In this document: positions 23,601 through 35,318 of the stretch, in pieces | How the letters are laid out: every line of letters begins with the position of its first letter | Position numbering within the stretch: position 1 is the stretch's first letter | Origin: Malus domestica | Taxonomy: Eukaryota; Streptophyta; Magnoliopsida; Rosales; Rosaceae | NCBI RefSeq assembly: GCF_042453785.1 | Contig: NC_091674.1 | Coordinates: forward strand, 7,060,001-7,124,000 | Direction of reading: 5' to 3' | DNA length: 64,000 bases | The notes under the pieces: generated by a model | What the model saw: only the letters and a program-made list of their open reading frames with translations | Told to the model about the DNA's origin: nothing | The model's database searches: none | Made by a program: the position numbers and the translations under genes

Positions 23601-24440
23601 CTGATGCCTATTTATAGGCATCCTAGGAAGGCTCTAGAGTTTTTTACGTGGGGGAGATGGAGGTCATGTTTTCTGCCACTTTCTTTTAACCTCTTCCACC
23701 TTCTTTTGTTGTAGAAAAGTGGGGAGCCCCCCCTGTTTTGCATGTTTCCTCCTTTTGCATGAATGGATTCACATCCTGTTTACTTTTATCATGATGTATT
23801 TTTTTTAAATTTATTTATGGACGTTTGACTTGTATGTAAAGCCCATCATCATCTTTTGGGTTGAATTATATTTTTGTTTTGCCTTGTAGTTTGACCCAAT
23901 TTGTATGGACTCTATTTTTTTTATGTTGTATATTTTTGTTGTTCAACAGGAGGGTTGGTGGTATTAATCGTTTGTTGATGCATGAGTGTGTGTTCTTCGG
24001 CCAAGAAAGGGAGAGAAGTGAGTGAAGAAAAGAATAAGAGAAGAAGAAAAAAGAAAAAGAAAAAGAAAAAAGAAAAATAAGAGAGGGAGAGGGTCATGGG
24101 ACAAAAAGGAACACCCTAGAAAAAATGGGGGTAACTGGCCACATGTCAGCCAAGGGAAGGCCTAAAGTGGAGAAATATCTCCAATTATGAAATTACCAAA
24201 ATGCCCTTGATGTTCAAAAATATGTAGAGACTTAGTTTTAGCTCCGAAATCCAATCCGTTCACGCCTACGCGTTCGTATCGACGATTTCTACGAGAATAA
24301 AATAAAATAAAATTTCCTACATGTCAACGGAAGTCAACGTTTTCAATGTTAGGGGTATTTTCGTAATTTTAACTAATTAAAACGGGTCGTTGCATCACGC
24401 ACGAGGCTGAATGAAGGGGCAAATATGGAAAACCAAATGC
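20661..24440 (+). repeat. Unclassified repeat-rich region without recognisable protein domains
   Basis: Holds the 57-bp tandem repeat ORF listed separately, long T-rich and CTT-rich tracts (22.8-23.7 kb), and a purine-rich (AAGAAA) tract at 24020-24080. Sequence such as GCCCTAGATTGCCTACATAC (20886-20905) is of a style seen in large non-autonomous LTR elements of plants; this is an impression, not a match. I see no conserved gene. Confidence 0.35.
20942..21370 (+). CDS. 142-aa ORF with in-frame 19-residue and 9-residue repeats, function unknown
   Basis: The ORF contains a 57-bp (19-codon) repeat unit, LMPCAVLAHAGEDFKPLEL, in three near-complete copies from about 21000 to 21170 plus a shortened first copy at 20959. 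This is followed by three copies of a 27-bp unit (F-[VM]-P-F-E-x-C-C-G) at about 21178-21258. Both periods are multiples of three, so the frame survives duplication. I recognise no family. It lies in a repeat-rich stretch and may be a chance ORF over a minisatellite; there is no strong start context or intron evidence. Confidence 0.3.
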   Translation: MFCWGLMPCVVSAHAGKEQLMPCAVLAYANEDFKLLERLMPCAVLARAGEDFEPLELLMPCAVLAHAGEDFKPLELECSFVPFEFCCGFMPFESCCGFVPFVSCKFNGNICDEPTITLVFDFVLVSCISDCSMWVAFPFNLR

Positions 24441-24443
24441 GAA

Positions 24444-24706
24444 GAATTGTAGCAATGGTCCCTCAACTTTAACCCAATTGAAGAAATGATTCCTTAACTT
24501 TAACACAATTTGAGCAATGGTCCCCAACTTTAAACCAATTGTTGCAATGGTTCTTCCGACATGATTCATTTGACCGAATTCTACGAAATTGATGAAAATG
24601 ACCATAACTGCATGTTTTTGTGAGTTAAGGGACATTGGTCATGAATTTTTAGTTAATGGACCATTACTTCAATTGGGTTAAAGTTTGGAGACCGTTGCTA
24701 CAATTT
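24444..24706. mobile_element. MITE with about 45-bp terminal inverted repeats
   Basis: The left end AATTGTAGCAATGGTCCCTC continues into CTTTAACCCAATTGAAG. The right end read inverted is AATTGTAGCAACGGTCTCCA and continues into the same CTTTAACCCAATTGAAG. Related motifs (TTTAACTCAATTGGAGTAAT) occur at about 19013-19036. It is non-coding. Confidence 0.7.
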
Positions 24707-25492
24707 TATCTATTATTTAAGAGGTATTTGTTGATTTGCCTCCCGAACTTGTATGCAGCTACCAATTCCCCTCCTGAACTTTCATTTTAGCCGATTACCC
24801 CCTTGAACTTGAATTTTAGCCAATTACCCTCTTGAACTTTTATAAATAGCCATTTTCGCCCATGGTGTTAGATTTTAAAAATTTTCATATAATTTTCCAT
24901 CCATTATTTAATGTCCAAAAGTTCCTCCACAACATTTATACATCGAAGTTCCAATGTAGCAGAATTAGCATTGAATTAATGAAATGAAAGCATTTTTCTG
25001 TATATTAAAATCTAAAGGGTATTAAGGGCAAAAAATAATACAAGTTAATGAAGGGTGTTCTTGTATTTTACCATGCTTCTTCAAGGATACTTAGGCTCTT
25101 TTGCTATTTTACATAAGTATTCTTGGAGTAGTAGGTCTGGCCCTGAACTTACGTGCTTATGACTTCATTTCTCAAGAAACTCGTGTAGCGGAAGATCCTA
25201 AATTTGAGACTTTCTCCCAAAATATTCTCTTAGCGAAGGTGGTGGCAAACATTCTCATATCTCACTTTTTTTTAGAATTTATGACAATTTACTCAAAATT
25301 TTATATAAAATCTCTAGAAATAAATTATACTTCATCAAAATTCATAAATTTATTAAAAACTAAAATTTATGAATTTATAAATTAGTTAAATTCCTATTTT
25401 TTGTTTTATTATTTAAAATAAATAAAAATATGCGAGGTTAAAGTTAAAATGAAGTCTGGGAAAAAGAGGCACCAAAGTTGGATTTTATATTT

Positions 25493-26851
25493 GGCCAAAT
25501 CGGATAAATGATCCTTGCGGTCATAAGGTATTCGGAAGATAGCCCATGTGCTAAAAAAACTCGGATATAAACCCCTGTGGTGTACTCCGTTAGCAAATTT
25601 AGTCCAAAAGTGATTTTTCCGTTAACTATCTGTTAATACATGGGTAAAATTGTACTTTGACGTGTGCATCTTCTTCTTCCTCGTCTTTATACTGTCCAAT
25701 GTATAAGAACAAGGTCTGTAATTTGTACTTTCACAACACCCGCAAAACGCTTGATCCTCCAGAAATCCAAGACCTGACTTTGTCTATTAGATCTAGTAGT
25801 GAACGATTAGGTATTCCCATAGAATGGCAATAACCCAACAAAGAACAAGGAAGCTGCAGCTCTTCATCCTCCTCCTCCTCATCCTCAAAGCTAAATTATT
25901 TTTCTTCTTCTAAATTTCAGTATAATCAACAAATAAAAATAAAATCCCCCACAATAAAAATGGTGGGTGAATTGAAATAAAAGGTATTTATTTTCTTTCT
26001 TTTTATATGATTTTGGTTTTCCTTTTCTCTTGTTTCCTCTTTTTTGAAAAAATTTGGAACAAAAACAGAAGGCAAATCCTCCTCCTCCTCTTCCTCCAAG
26101 AATCACACCAAACAGTATCACAGGAGGAAATTAGAAAGCTCAGGATGCACAAAATCTGACAATATTTACAGCCAAAATAATATCACCAACGAAAGTGCTT
26201 AAAAATTAAGCAGTAGCAGCAGCAACAACAACTCGAAAAACCGATTCCAGAGTCTTCAAGAATGCATCCGGCGATCGATTGGAGCATATCCCGGTGATTC
26301 AATCGGAGTAGCTGCAAGTCCATGAGTCCAAGCAGATTGAAAAACCATGAGAAATCCAAGAGATATGGAAGCCAACAACAACATAGAACGAGATGAAGAG
26401 GACAATATGATAGCGTATGAGCAAAGCAAAAGCAGATGAAGAAGAACCAGAAGTCTCTACGTAGAGAGAGAGAAAAGAGGAGAGAGAGATTGAAGAAATT
26501 AAATGCTGGGAAGACTGAGGATCAAAAGGAGGAAAAGGAGAAGTACGGAGAATGTTCATTTTCTGTCGGTTTCGACTCGTATCTTAAGAAACGCATTTGC
26601 CTGTCTCTCACTTCTTCTTCTTCCTCCACTTCTTCTACTGCCACCACCGCCGCCGTCTTTTATTTTGCCGCTTTCAATTCATGTCAAAGTACAATTTTAC
26701 ACATGTATTAACAGATAGTTAACAAAAAAATCACTTTTGGACTAAATTTGTTAATGGAGTACACTACATGGGTTTAAATCCGAGTTTTTTCTAGCACACG
26801 GGTATCTTCCAAATACCTTATGACCATATAGATCATTTATTCGATTTGGCC
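25493..26851. mobile_element. Non-autonomous element with about 180-bp terminal inverted repeats (MULE-like)
   Basis: The left arm (25493 to about 25670) starts GGCCAAATCGGATAAATGAT. The right arm (about 26685-26851) read inverted starts GGCCAAATCGAATAAATGAT. The arms stay collinear over roughly 170 bp, including CATAAGGTATT, AAATTTAGTCCAAAAGTGAT and GTTAACTATCTGTTAATACA. Flanks TTTATATTT (25484-25492) and TTTATTTTA (26852-26860) agree at 7 of 9 positions, as expected for an old 9-bp Mutator-type duplication. The interior (25.7-26.68 kb) has CTT/CTC-rich leader-like sequence and short ORFs but no transposase; a captured host fragment is possible but not identified. Confidence 0.8.
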
Positions 26852-26929
26852 TTTATTTTATATTTTTATTTTAGTAAATCCTGGATTTGATTTTGAATTA
26901 AGAAGGGCATTTTAGTCAAACAAACTTGC

Positions 26930-26946
26930 AACGGGAAATTCCCGCC
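26930..26946 (+). promoter_or_regulatory. Possible M-phase (AACGG) and E2F-like (ATTCCCGCC) sites upstream of the CDC20 copy
   Basis: AACGG at 26930-26934 matches the core of the plant mitosis-specific activator element bound by three-repeat MYBs. ATTCCCGCC at 26938-26946 resembles an E2F site. Both lie about 490 bp before the CDC20 ATG, just right of the element ending at 26851. Such motifs would suit a cell-cycle gene; short motifs also occur by chance. Confidence 0.3.
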
Positions 26947-27431
26947 CCAGGACACAGCTTATAAGTCGTAGCCGCGTAGAACTCGTAACTTTCCTTCCAA
27001 ATTTCACATTCTCTCTCTCGCGCGCGCCGTATTCGATCGCTGCTCGGAGCTCAAATCTTGCGACACTGTTCCTCCAGAGAAGAAGGAATCCCTAAATCGT
27101 AAACGATCTTCCCTCTTTTGGGTTCTTTTTTTTGTTTGATGCTTTCTTATATTTCTATTTAATCGCGTTTGATTTTTAGTTGTTATATTCTGTTTATCGC
27201 CTTAATTGCAATTTTAGGGTTCATTTGTTTGATTATTTCTTATATTTCTATTCATCCCGTTTGAATTCTGTTTATCGCCTTACTTGGAATTTTAGGGTTT
27301 TCTGTTTGATTGCTTAGAAGTGTAGGACCCTGTTTGTTGCATACAAGCTAAAGAAAAGCGAACCCCAATCTGGGTTTTGTTTTTCAAACTTGGTCAGCTA
27401 AGTTAGTTAGTGATATTTAAGTATTAAACCC

Positions 27432-28448
27432 ATGGATTCGTACCCAAGAATCCCTCTCCAGAGGAGTAATCCCGAAAACCTGGACAGATTTATTCCAAAT
27501 CGTGCCGCTTTGGACTATGACTACGCTCATTTCATGGTCACCGGAGGAGAAAGAAAAAGCAAAGAGAACCCTTCTCCTTATCAAAAGATGCTGGAGGAAT
27601 CGTTTCAAATGAATCGGCCTTGAATTCTGTCCTTCAAGGACAACCCGCCAACCCCAATTGAACCCATTCCAAGGAGATTGCTTTTGCCTCCTTTGCATAA
27701 GCCCAAATCTCTTCGACATATTCCTCAGGGTCCAGAGAGGATACTGGATGCTCCACGTATCGTAGATGATTTATCCTTGAATTTATTGGACTGGAGCAGC
27801 AAGAATATTCTTGCAGTTGCTATTGGAAACACAGTGTACCTGTGGAATGCTTCGAACTCATCCATTGCAGAACTTGTCACAATCGATGAGGAAGATGGTC
27901 CTGTTACAAGCGTCAGTTGGGCTTGTGATGGGTGGCAGATTGCCGTTGGCTTAAATAATTCTTTTATCCAGTTATGGGATTCAATCTCCCTTAAACGGGT
28001 AGGAATGTTTAGAGGTGGGCGCCAAGGAAGATTAGGTTCATTGGCCTGGAATAAGAACATTCTTACCACCGGGGGAATGGACGGTCGGATAACAAATAAC
28101 GATCCAAGAGTGAGATACCACATTGTTGGGACCTTCAAGGGTCACCAGCAGGAAATCTCTGGATTGAAATGGCCAGATTCAGGCCAACATTTGGCCAGCG
28201 GAGGGAATTACAATCTTCTCTTTATATGGGATAGGTCGACAATCTCTTTAAATTCACCGCGCAAATGGCTTCACAGGCTTGAGGATCACATTGCAGCAAT
28301 CAAGGCTCTTGCTTGGTGTCCATTTCAAGAAAATTTGCTAGCCTCTGGTGGAGGTGAAGGTGACCAGTGCATTGAGTTCTGGAATACACGCACGGGTCTC
28401 ATGCTTGAACTGGTTGAAAACAGCTCGGAGGTGTGTGGTCTCCTGTAG
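27432..28448 (+). pseudogene. CDC20: CDC20 (APC/C activator, WD40) copy with a nonsense codon and lost 3' part
   Basis: From the ATG at 27432 the frame encodes a C-box (DRFIPNR), the DYAHFMVTGG block and a KEN tripeptide, then stops at TGA 27621-27623. The same frame then resumes with CDC20 sequence ([35 protein letters not shown]) and about four WD repeats ([14 protein letters not shown] block, [27 protein letters not shown]). It ends at TAG 28446-28448 after SSEVCGLL. Family members have Arg where the TGA stands (CGA to TGA is a single CpG transition). The last WD repeats and the C-terminal IR-type tail are not found downstream; the break falls at or near a possible exon border (CT/GTAGTA). 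CDC20 recruits substrates to the anaphase-promoting complex. A downstream ATG (27678) could start a product without C-box. A spliced 5' leader and promoter-like DNA upstream argue against simple retroposition. Confidence 0.88.
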
Positions 28449-29060
28449 TAGATTACTCTTTTTCCTTTTAGCCTCTCTATAGTCATTTCTGATTTATAAT
28501 TTCATGTATGTGCCATTTTCTTGACCTGTATATGCAACATGATTGACTTCTGTTCTTGAGTTGGCATTGTCTAAATTCTAGAATGCGATCCAGTTTCATT
28601 TGGTTTATGAAAGAGCCTTATTTTTATGCATATCATGTGCTTTCCAGTTTTTAATTTGTCAGATAATTGATTTTGCGTGTTGATTGCCATGATGCATGTT
28701 TATACATCTATCGCACTGGAAGCATCTTATAATCCGATTATAATGTAGAATATGCCAGATTTCCAGTCGGCATGGTTACATCATCGAAAAAACGATGCCT
28801 CAGGCCAACGATACTGGAGTGTAAGAACAACTTTGACCAATTTATTGAGGTACATTCAAGTTTTCACTTTCATTATAATAATTAACTTGTAATATTGCAT
28901 GGTTATTTTTCAATTTTGAGTAACTCCTTTCTTTTTTGTCTTCTTTGGGATTGCTATTCTCTTCCATTTAAGAACCATGAACTTAATTTGATTATGCATG
29001 TTGCTTCTAATGATTCTTTACATTAACTGCATCCTTTTTCAATTAGTTAATTAGGGCGAA

Positions 29061-29146
29061 GGGGATGTAGCTCAAAATGGTAGAGCCCTCAGCTTGTAAT
29101 TTTCTTTACAAGATGAGAAGATCAAGGTTCGAATCCTTGCGTCCCG
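29061..29146 (+). tRNA. tRNA-like gene, apparent anticodon TGT (Thr) with 13-14-nt intron, possibly a pseudogene
   Basis: Acceptor GGGGATG (29061-29067) faces CGTCCCG (29140-29146), with six of seven pairs and the first one mismatched. The D stem is GCTC/GAGC (29070-29073/29083-29086). The T arm CAAGG-TTCGAAT-CCTTG (29123-29139) is perfect and gives a consensus B box. The anticodon stem CTCA/TGAG encloses CTTGTAA, whose TGT would be the anticodon. It is followed by an insert that pairs CTTGTAA with TTACAAG (29106-29112), as introns often pair with anticodons. Most plant nuclear tRNA introns are in Tyr and elongator Met genes, so a Thr gene would be odd. A decayed tRNA or SINE head is the alternative. 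No clear T-run terminator follows at once. Confidence 0.45.
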
Positions 29147-30802
29147 CTACTTTGCTATATTGGAAAAAGTAAGGCACCCTTTCAGTATATTGACAGATTT
29201 TGATTACGACTGTCATGGTTGTTACGATGATTACTGTGGTTGTCATGACGACACTCTGTTGAAATCGGGTCACCACAATGATTGGTTGATCGAGTAATTT
29301 TGTATTTGAGATTGAAGCATTAAAACTCCTGAATAGATGTGTTAAGGTTGTCGATGTTAACTTGGCTCCATTCTTTTACCATCTAGAGAGAAAATTTGAA
29401 GTTTACTCTTAAGTAAAAGCACTTGAGAATATTCGTAGGCACAAGAAAAAGAATGATTTATAAATTTCATTAGAAATGTTGCGAAAAATACATTGAAGGA
29501 GAGATCAGCTGGGGAAAATGCCCTTTACAATAGTAGTACGGACCGAACGATCAACAATATATGAGCTCAGGTACAAAATATTCATCCTGGGTGGAAATTT
29601 TACCCCGATGAGCAAGTGAATGCTAGATCCTGGAAAGACTTCCTCTGTGCTCAAAATTTCTTAATTCATCAAAGCTTGCCCAACCTGGACTCAGTACAAT
29701 AACGAAATAAGCTTGATATCTCTGTGTCGCTAAAATTATAATTACGAAGATTACACATGTTAAAACTATGCTGGAACCTGCTAATACGCAGTTAAACACA
29801 AACTTTTCTATTGTTACAAGACAGGGGATGTCATGCAAAGAACAGACAGACAGGTTTTCTAGCAGTTTATAGCAGTGATGGCACACATACCAGTTGACAG
29901 CAGCCTTAAGATTACGGCTCTGATGCAGGAAATGCTAAAATCGGTATCAGACAGCTTCTTCTGAATCAGCATTCCAGAAGACGCAAACTTGGAGACATTT
30001 ATGAACTGATAGCATTAGTGAGTCAGAAAATTAGAATTAGTTGGTAAAAGAAATCTACAGACGCAGGTAAATTAAATTTCGTATTGGAAAAGCACCACGA
30101 AAGTCGAAGGCACAAGCACTGATATGCAAGTTTGCAACTAACCATATCGAGAGATGTTACAAAATGAAATTTTAAGAGTGACATGTTTATTTGAAGAAAA
30201 AACGAAGGAAGGTCACACACACGAGAAAGGTACATGGACTTTATTAAACTGACGTAAAATTCATTGGAATTCCTCACAATCAGGGATTTCTCACATAAAC
30301 TTTAGATGACCATCCAAAAGAAGACTACATTCCAAACTCTTGATCTCAGGAAAGAAAGTGTGAAATATTAATAAAGCTGGAAGGGCAAAAGTACTTGTTG
30401 GGAATCTTCATTTGACCACGGCTAACCTCCACAACTGCAACCTGGAAAAAAAAAGTAAACGACATCAGTATATGTAGAAGCAGTGGCCAGCCTGATGCCG
30501 TTTAGCCAAATAATGGTTTGGTAGACTCTGTAGAATTATAGTCCAACTATCGATTAGAGATGAGTTTTTAACAAATCATATTATTTTTTGGCTTTTGAAG
30601 CTCTTTCCGTTGGAGATATTTTAAGAGTCTTCTCTTTAGCATGATGGTAATTATGGCACAGATGCTAAGAATATCATTTTTCATTATAATGTCGACATTT
30701 GTGTTTTACCTCCAGAAAGTTGAAAGCCGTACCAAATTAGCAAGGAATTAGCAGTAGAGCACCACTAGTAGTCTAGTAAATTTGGCAAGCAAGCAAGCAG
30801 GC
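29147..30802. other. Gene-free spacer; right end is the cornichon promoter and leader
   Basis: I find no coding exons with family support. The last 100 bp before 30803 form the leader of the cornichon gene. Confidence 0.45.
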
Positions 30803-32228
30803 ATGGCTTGGGAATTGATGTATTGGCTCATCTGCTTCTGCGTCGACCTTGCCCTCTTCGCCTCCAGCCTTTACCAGGTACTTGTTTCTTCTTCACTTTC
30901 TTTCTTATAATCCGCAAATTCTAATCAATGCCACCACCTTTAAACCCCAGAACCGCTGCTTCCCTTTTTCCCCTAATTTTTATTTCTAGGGGCGTTTTGG
31001 GTTTGTTTTGTTAATGTGGAGCCAAGAGCTTTCTGAGATCGCTCATGTATTTGTATTTGTGCTGCATTTTCATGGGAAAGTGGAAGATTTTGTGGGTTTT
31101 TGAAATTTCACTCTTAATTTCCTGTGGATTGTGGGTTTTCAAGGGAGCATAGCATAGGAACAGTTTATATGAATAAATATGAGAGAAATCAGTTCAAATT
31201 TTATCGTAAATCCGAAAATTCGCCTTTGTTGTGTGTGGGTTACAGAATTTTCATAACATAGTTGAATGTACTGGGCAGCATTAATGAAATTCATATTTTG
31301 TGCTCCTAGAGTGAAACGACTCTAATGATTTTTCAACTGCTATGTATTTTGTAGTATGTGATGTTAACAGACTTGGAGGCTGACTATATCAACCCGTACG
31401 AACTATCAAATCGCATCAATCAATTGGTTGTCCCTGAGTTCATATTGCACATTGTGTTCTGTGCATTTTTCCTCTTGGCTCGGCGTTGGTTCATGTTCCT
31501 CGTTACAGTCCCTCTTACTAGCTATATTGTCATGTTGTGAGTATTACTCGTCATTTGAATATGCAATGGGTTGCTAAAATTATGTGATGCTATTATCTCA
31601 ACAAAATGCTTGTGTTACAATTTGTGTTTTAACTTGTATGAATGCATGTCGAAATCATAATAGACTCGTTTACCTTTTAAAACAGGAATGGGGTTCTTCC
31701 ATTTTAAAACTGCCAAATAGCTTCACTAGACTTGATACCTGCCCGTCGCATTATTATGCAATTGAGAATGCAGTTGAACCGCTTCACCTTTTCTTTTGGC
31801 TTATAGTACCTATGAAATGTCTGTCCATATGCATATCTTGATGCATGGTGTTTGTGTTCGTGGGGAGGGGGCTGAGCTTGCATTCCAACTTCATAACCAC
31901 CATTTACCTATGATTCAGGTTTGTAAAACAGCAGCATCTTATTGATGTTACTGAAGTGTTCAGGGTTCTTAATACTGAGAAGAAGTGCAGGCTTGTCAAA
32001 CTTGGCTTCTACTTTTGCCTTCTCGCTGTAATCATCATCAGGTTTGTTCTTTACAGTATACATATACTATCTTTTCCGAGGAAAAGTTTTTTGCTTTATG
32101 ATTTAGTTCATTATCTCTAATTAAGTGTTTCATTGCTGTTTGGGTATAGAATTGCCATCTCTGGAATATTTATTCCGAGGGCCGGATCTGAAGAGTTAGA
32201 CATTCGTGCCTCGTTTCTAGAATTCTAG
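30803..32228 (+). CDS. CNIH: Cornichon family ER cargo receptor
   Basis: Four exons (30803-30877, 31355-31536, 31919-32041, 32150-32228) join with GT/AG borders and consistent phases into 152 aa. The start MAWELMYWL lies in the usual plant position. Family features: first hydrophobic helix (about 4-24), then DLEADYINPYELSNRIN (the cornichon signature), a second hydrophobic region (VPEFILHIVFCAFFLLARRW to about residue 85), KQQHLIDVTEVFRVLNTEKK in the loop, and a final helix (FYFCLLAVIII). Cornichon proteins sit in ER/COPII membranes and help export selected membrane proteins. The tail after the last helix (GIFIPRAGSEELDIRASFLEF, in parts) is not the short acidic tail I expect from the commonest plant members. 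It may mark a divergent paralog. No break is seen. Confidence 0.92.
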
Positions 32229-34140
32229 AACTGACACTTTGTAATCTACTTTCAAATTCAATGTATATACCTTTCACTGCTTTGAGTTCGTTTAGCATCT
32301 GATGACATGAAGGATAAATGGATTCCTTTGTTGTATTACATGATATTGATGGGCATATCAGGATTAAGGATTAACAGATTCCTCATTAGTTTGCAAAGTT
32401 TTCTCAATGGAATTCTTTTATATTTTTCTTTTATCATAATATCGATTACTTTAAGAAGTTGCTGTATGCATAAGGGGTGATATGTTTATTTTCCGATGAT
32501 CCCACTGCAATTGTTTCTGATTTCATTTTCTTTTATTTGAATGCATTGACTCTATCTATCACTTAATTCTCTCTCTCAAACAAAGTAGGGATTAAGTTTG
32601 TGAAATATTAGTAAATTTGTCTAATACAGCATGCAGGATTCTTTATCATCGATCAAATTATAAATAACCACCTGTTTGCAATAGGGTACCAAGTTCCCTG
32701 AAGAGCCTGGATAAGATCTATTAAAATCCTAATTTACATTCGATAAAGGAGAATCTCTGCTTATTAATAAAAATTGTGGATGAATTTGTCGTGCAAGTTC
32801 ACTGATAACTTGATGATCGATTGGGGCATCACCCTACAGCTCTTTGCTGAAAAGCACTGGAGTTTTCATTGTCCACTCATAACTGCCATCCCAAAATTTG
32901 TTTCCCTTGAGGAATTGTTTACCCCTTAAAAAATGTGCTACTGTTTTATATGAGCCATATGCACCAAAATGTACTCAAAGTCAGCGTCTTATAATTGATT
33001 TCATTAAGCCTTGTACCTTTTTCTTTCATCATCAGTTTATCTGGAGGCAGTTTTGATCGTCGCTAGTTGCTTATTTTGCCTCCTTCAGTAACTTATCAAA
33101 TGCTGATAATAAATCCTAATTTGCAGGCTTACCTTAGCTGCTTTCAACTCTTTGACTAGTGAAGAACATGCTGTGATATTTTGATTACTCACTGCTTGAC
33201 AGTATGATAGCAGATAGCCGCTCATTGTAAGTTTGTTTTCTATCTGTACTACTGAAGGATGAATCATAGCTCAGGGGATATAGAAATTTAGAGGTTCAAT
33301 GGGTAGAATGAATGATTCAGTGGACAACCGTACCCTTTTGTTGTTTTGATATCTGAAGTATTCCCGTTGACTGATAAGCATGGGGAGTCCGTGTAGATTG
33401 TACCTTTGTATTCGGAGGATTAATGGTGTAGTTGTTAGTTTGTCCTGGAAGTGAGTTAATCGTGTCCGTGGTATGTCATCTTATGTTTTTAAGGTCCTGT
33501 TATGTTGTTAGCTTCTCTTGAAAGGCAACAAGAATATCTCTGTTGTTCACTGTATGCAGAATGCTTGATTCTAGGGTCTAGTCACAGAAGAATAATCTTT
33601 TATTGTCGGTCTGTCTGTGTAAAACCTTACATCGCACATAACAAATTTCGTAAGTGAAAAAAGTGACAGCTGAACCTGCCTTCCGACACTCATAGTTCAT
33701 AGTTTACCTTAGTCGTGCCAATTCATTCACCACTGCTATCCTTGCCGCCTTATGACTGAATGTTTCAACTTTCATTTCTGGGTCCGTTTCCAGCAAAATG
33801 TTGAAATTTGTATCCATTGCAAATGCATTCTTTTCTTCTTTTGTGCATAACGTCTCCACAACTCTTGGCCCTGTTATACGAGACCAATCACTGGTTGGTG
33901 GTGGTATTAAACCATATGTTTATCTATGCCATTACTTTATATAACCGGTTGCACTTAAGATTTTCTCTTGTAATTAAGAGAAAACTGGGTGCATGTAATT
34001 CCCGGTTGTGGGCAGAAAATATAGCCCCAAAGACTTATATGTGCGTTTGGGCTTGGTGGGGGACATGAATGGGGTTCATGTAGGCCTTAGTTTTTGTATA
34101 TATGTTAGGGCTTTCTGATTTGGCTTGATATTTCCAACAA

Positions 34141-34165
34141 GTTAGGGTTAGGGTTTAGGGTTTAC
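34141..34165 (+). repeat. Short interstitial telomere-like tract
   Basis: Two TTAGGG followed by two TTTAGGG-type units (GGTTAGGGTTTAGGGTTTA). It is too short to be a fusion scar. Similar telo-box motifs occur in promoters and spacers. Confidence 0.7.
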
Positions 34166-34209
34166 AGTAGAGTCCGGGTGAGCCTAAATTGACGGATTTA
34201 TGTGGGAGA

Positions 34210-34345
34210 GTGATATCTGCACTCCTTTTTCACCTCTTGCACTCCCATTTTTTTGTCTTTAGCCATTAGATTGAATAAACAAAAGGCGAAGAGGGCATAG
34301 TTGAGGGAGAAGTGCTAGAAATCAAAAGGGAGTGCGGAAATCATT
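34210..34345. mobile_element. Small MITE
   Basis: The left end GTGATATCTGCACTCCTTTT is mirrored by the right end (inverted ATGATTTCCGCACTCCCTTT). About 135 bp, non-coding. Confidence 0.6.
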
Positions 34346-35283
34346 TTCCCTTGTAGCACTGAGGTCTGAAATCAACAAATGGCATCAAAATGGGCCCCAT
34401 ATTTTCTTCCATCCCCCAGGTGTCCAAGCCTCATGAGGTTGCCAGACCAGACATACTGTAGGCAGCTTCACAACAGCTTGCCTTTCTTCGTACATTCAGT
34501 AGAAAGCTAATAATGTTTGATTGGGCCCACCTCAAACATCATCAGCAAAGTGGGCCCACATTGTCAGTGGGTCCTATCCCTGATGGGAAAGTTTTAACCG
34601 CAGATTTTGGATGACCCTACTCCCCCAGCGGTCCGTGACTTGTAGCATGTTGGGTCCCTTTCGGGCCCTGGGGCTCGACTAGTGTTGTTTTCCTGTTTTT
34701 GGACTGGGCCACCATCATTAAGGCCTATTTTTGTGCTACGGAAAGTGGGCCTTCATATGGATGGTCACTGTCAAGTGGGCCTATCAGTTGGACAATATCT
34801 GACCGTCCGATGTACCAGCCCCTCTCTGTTCATGATGATTTTTACGCAAAGGACCTCTTTGGGCAACTGAAAGAAAAGTCTGTGGAGACTGTCTTCTGTT
34901 GTCTTTTGTTGTTTAGGAAAGTAATTTTAACAGGTTGTTTTACCTGCATCTTCTTCTTTCATGTTAAGGCATGGGCTTCCCTCTCTTCTGACATAAAATG
35001 AACTCACTCTTAGATTCACAAGATGCCCTCGAAGATTTGTTTCGTTCGTTGGTTTTTCTTGATCCCACGATTTCAAGGTAAATGAATGACAAATAGTTTT
35101 AGAGTTTTGTCAGACATGGGAAGAACTTCTGCTCGTAAGCATTTTGGCTAAAAGCTGTTTCATTAGAAGCGTGTCGAAGTTGAAAGTGCTTTGTGAAGAA
35201 GCACATTCTCCACATAGCATTAGAATGGGGTTTTATTATGTTAAACGCTCTCAAAAGCGCTCTCGGAGTTGCTATTATAGAGT

Positions 35284-35318
<35 letters not shown>
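35284..35318 (+). repeat. (GTA)n microsatellite
   Basis: About 11-12 uninterrupted GTA units. Confidence 0.95.

Noticed and set aside
27432..28448. CDC20 copy as a simple retrocopy
   Set aside because: No poly-A tail or target duplication is visible, promoter-like DNA is retained, and the 3' loss falls near a possible exon border, so DNA-level duplication is at least as likely.
28745..28857. Possible exon downstream of the CDC20 copy (open frame, AG before and GT after)
   Set aside because: The translation does not resemble the missing CDC20 repeats or any family I recognise; splice-like borders alone are not enough.
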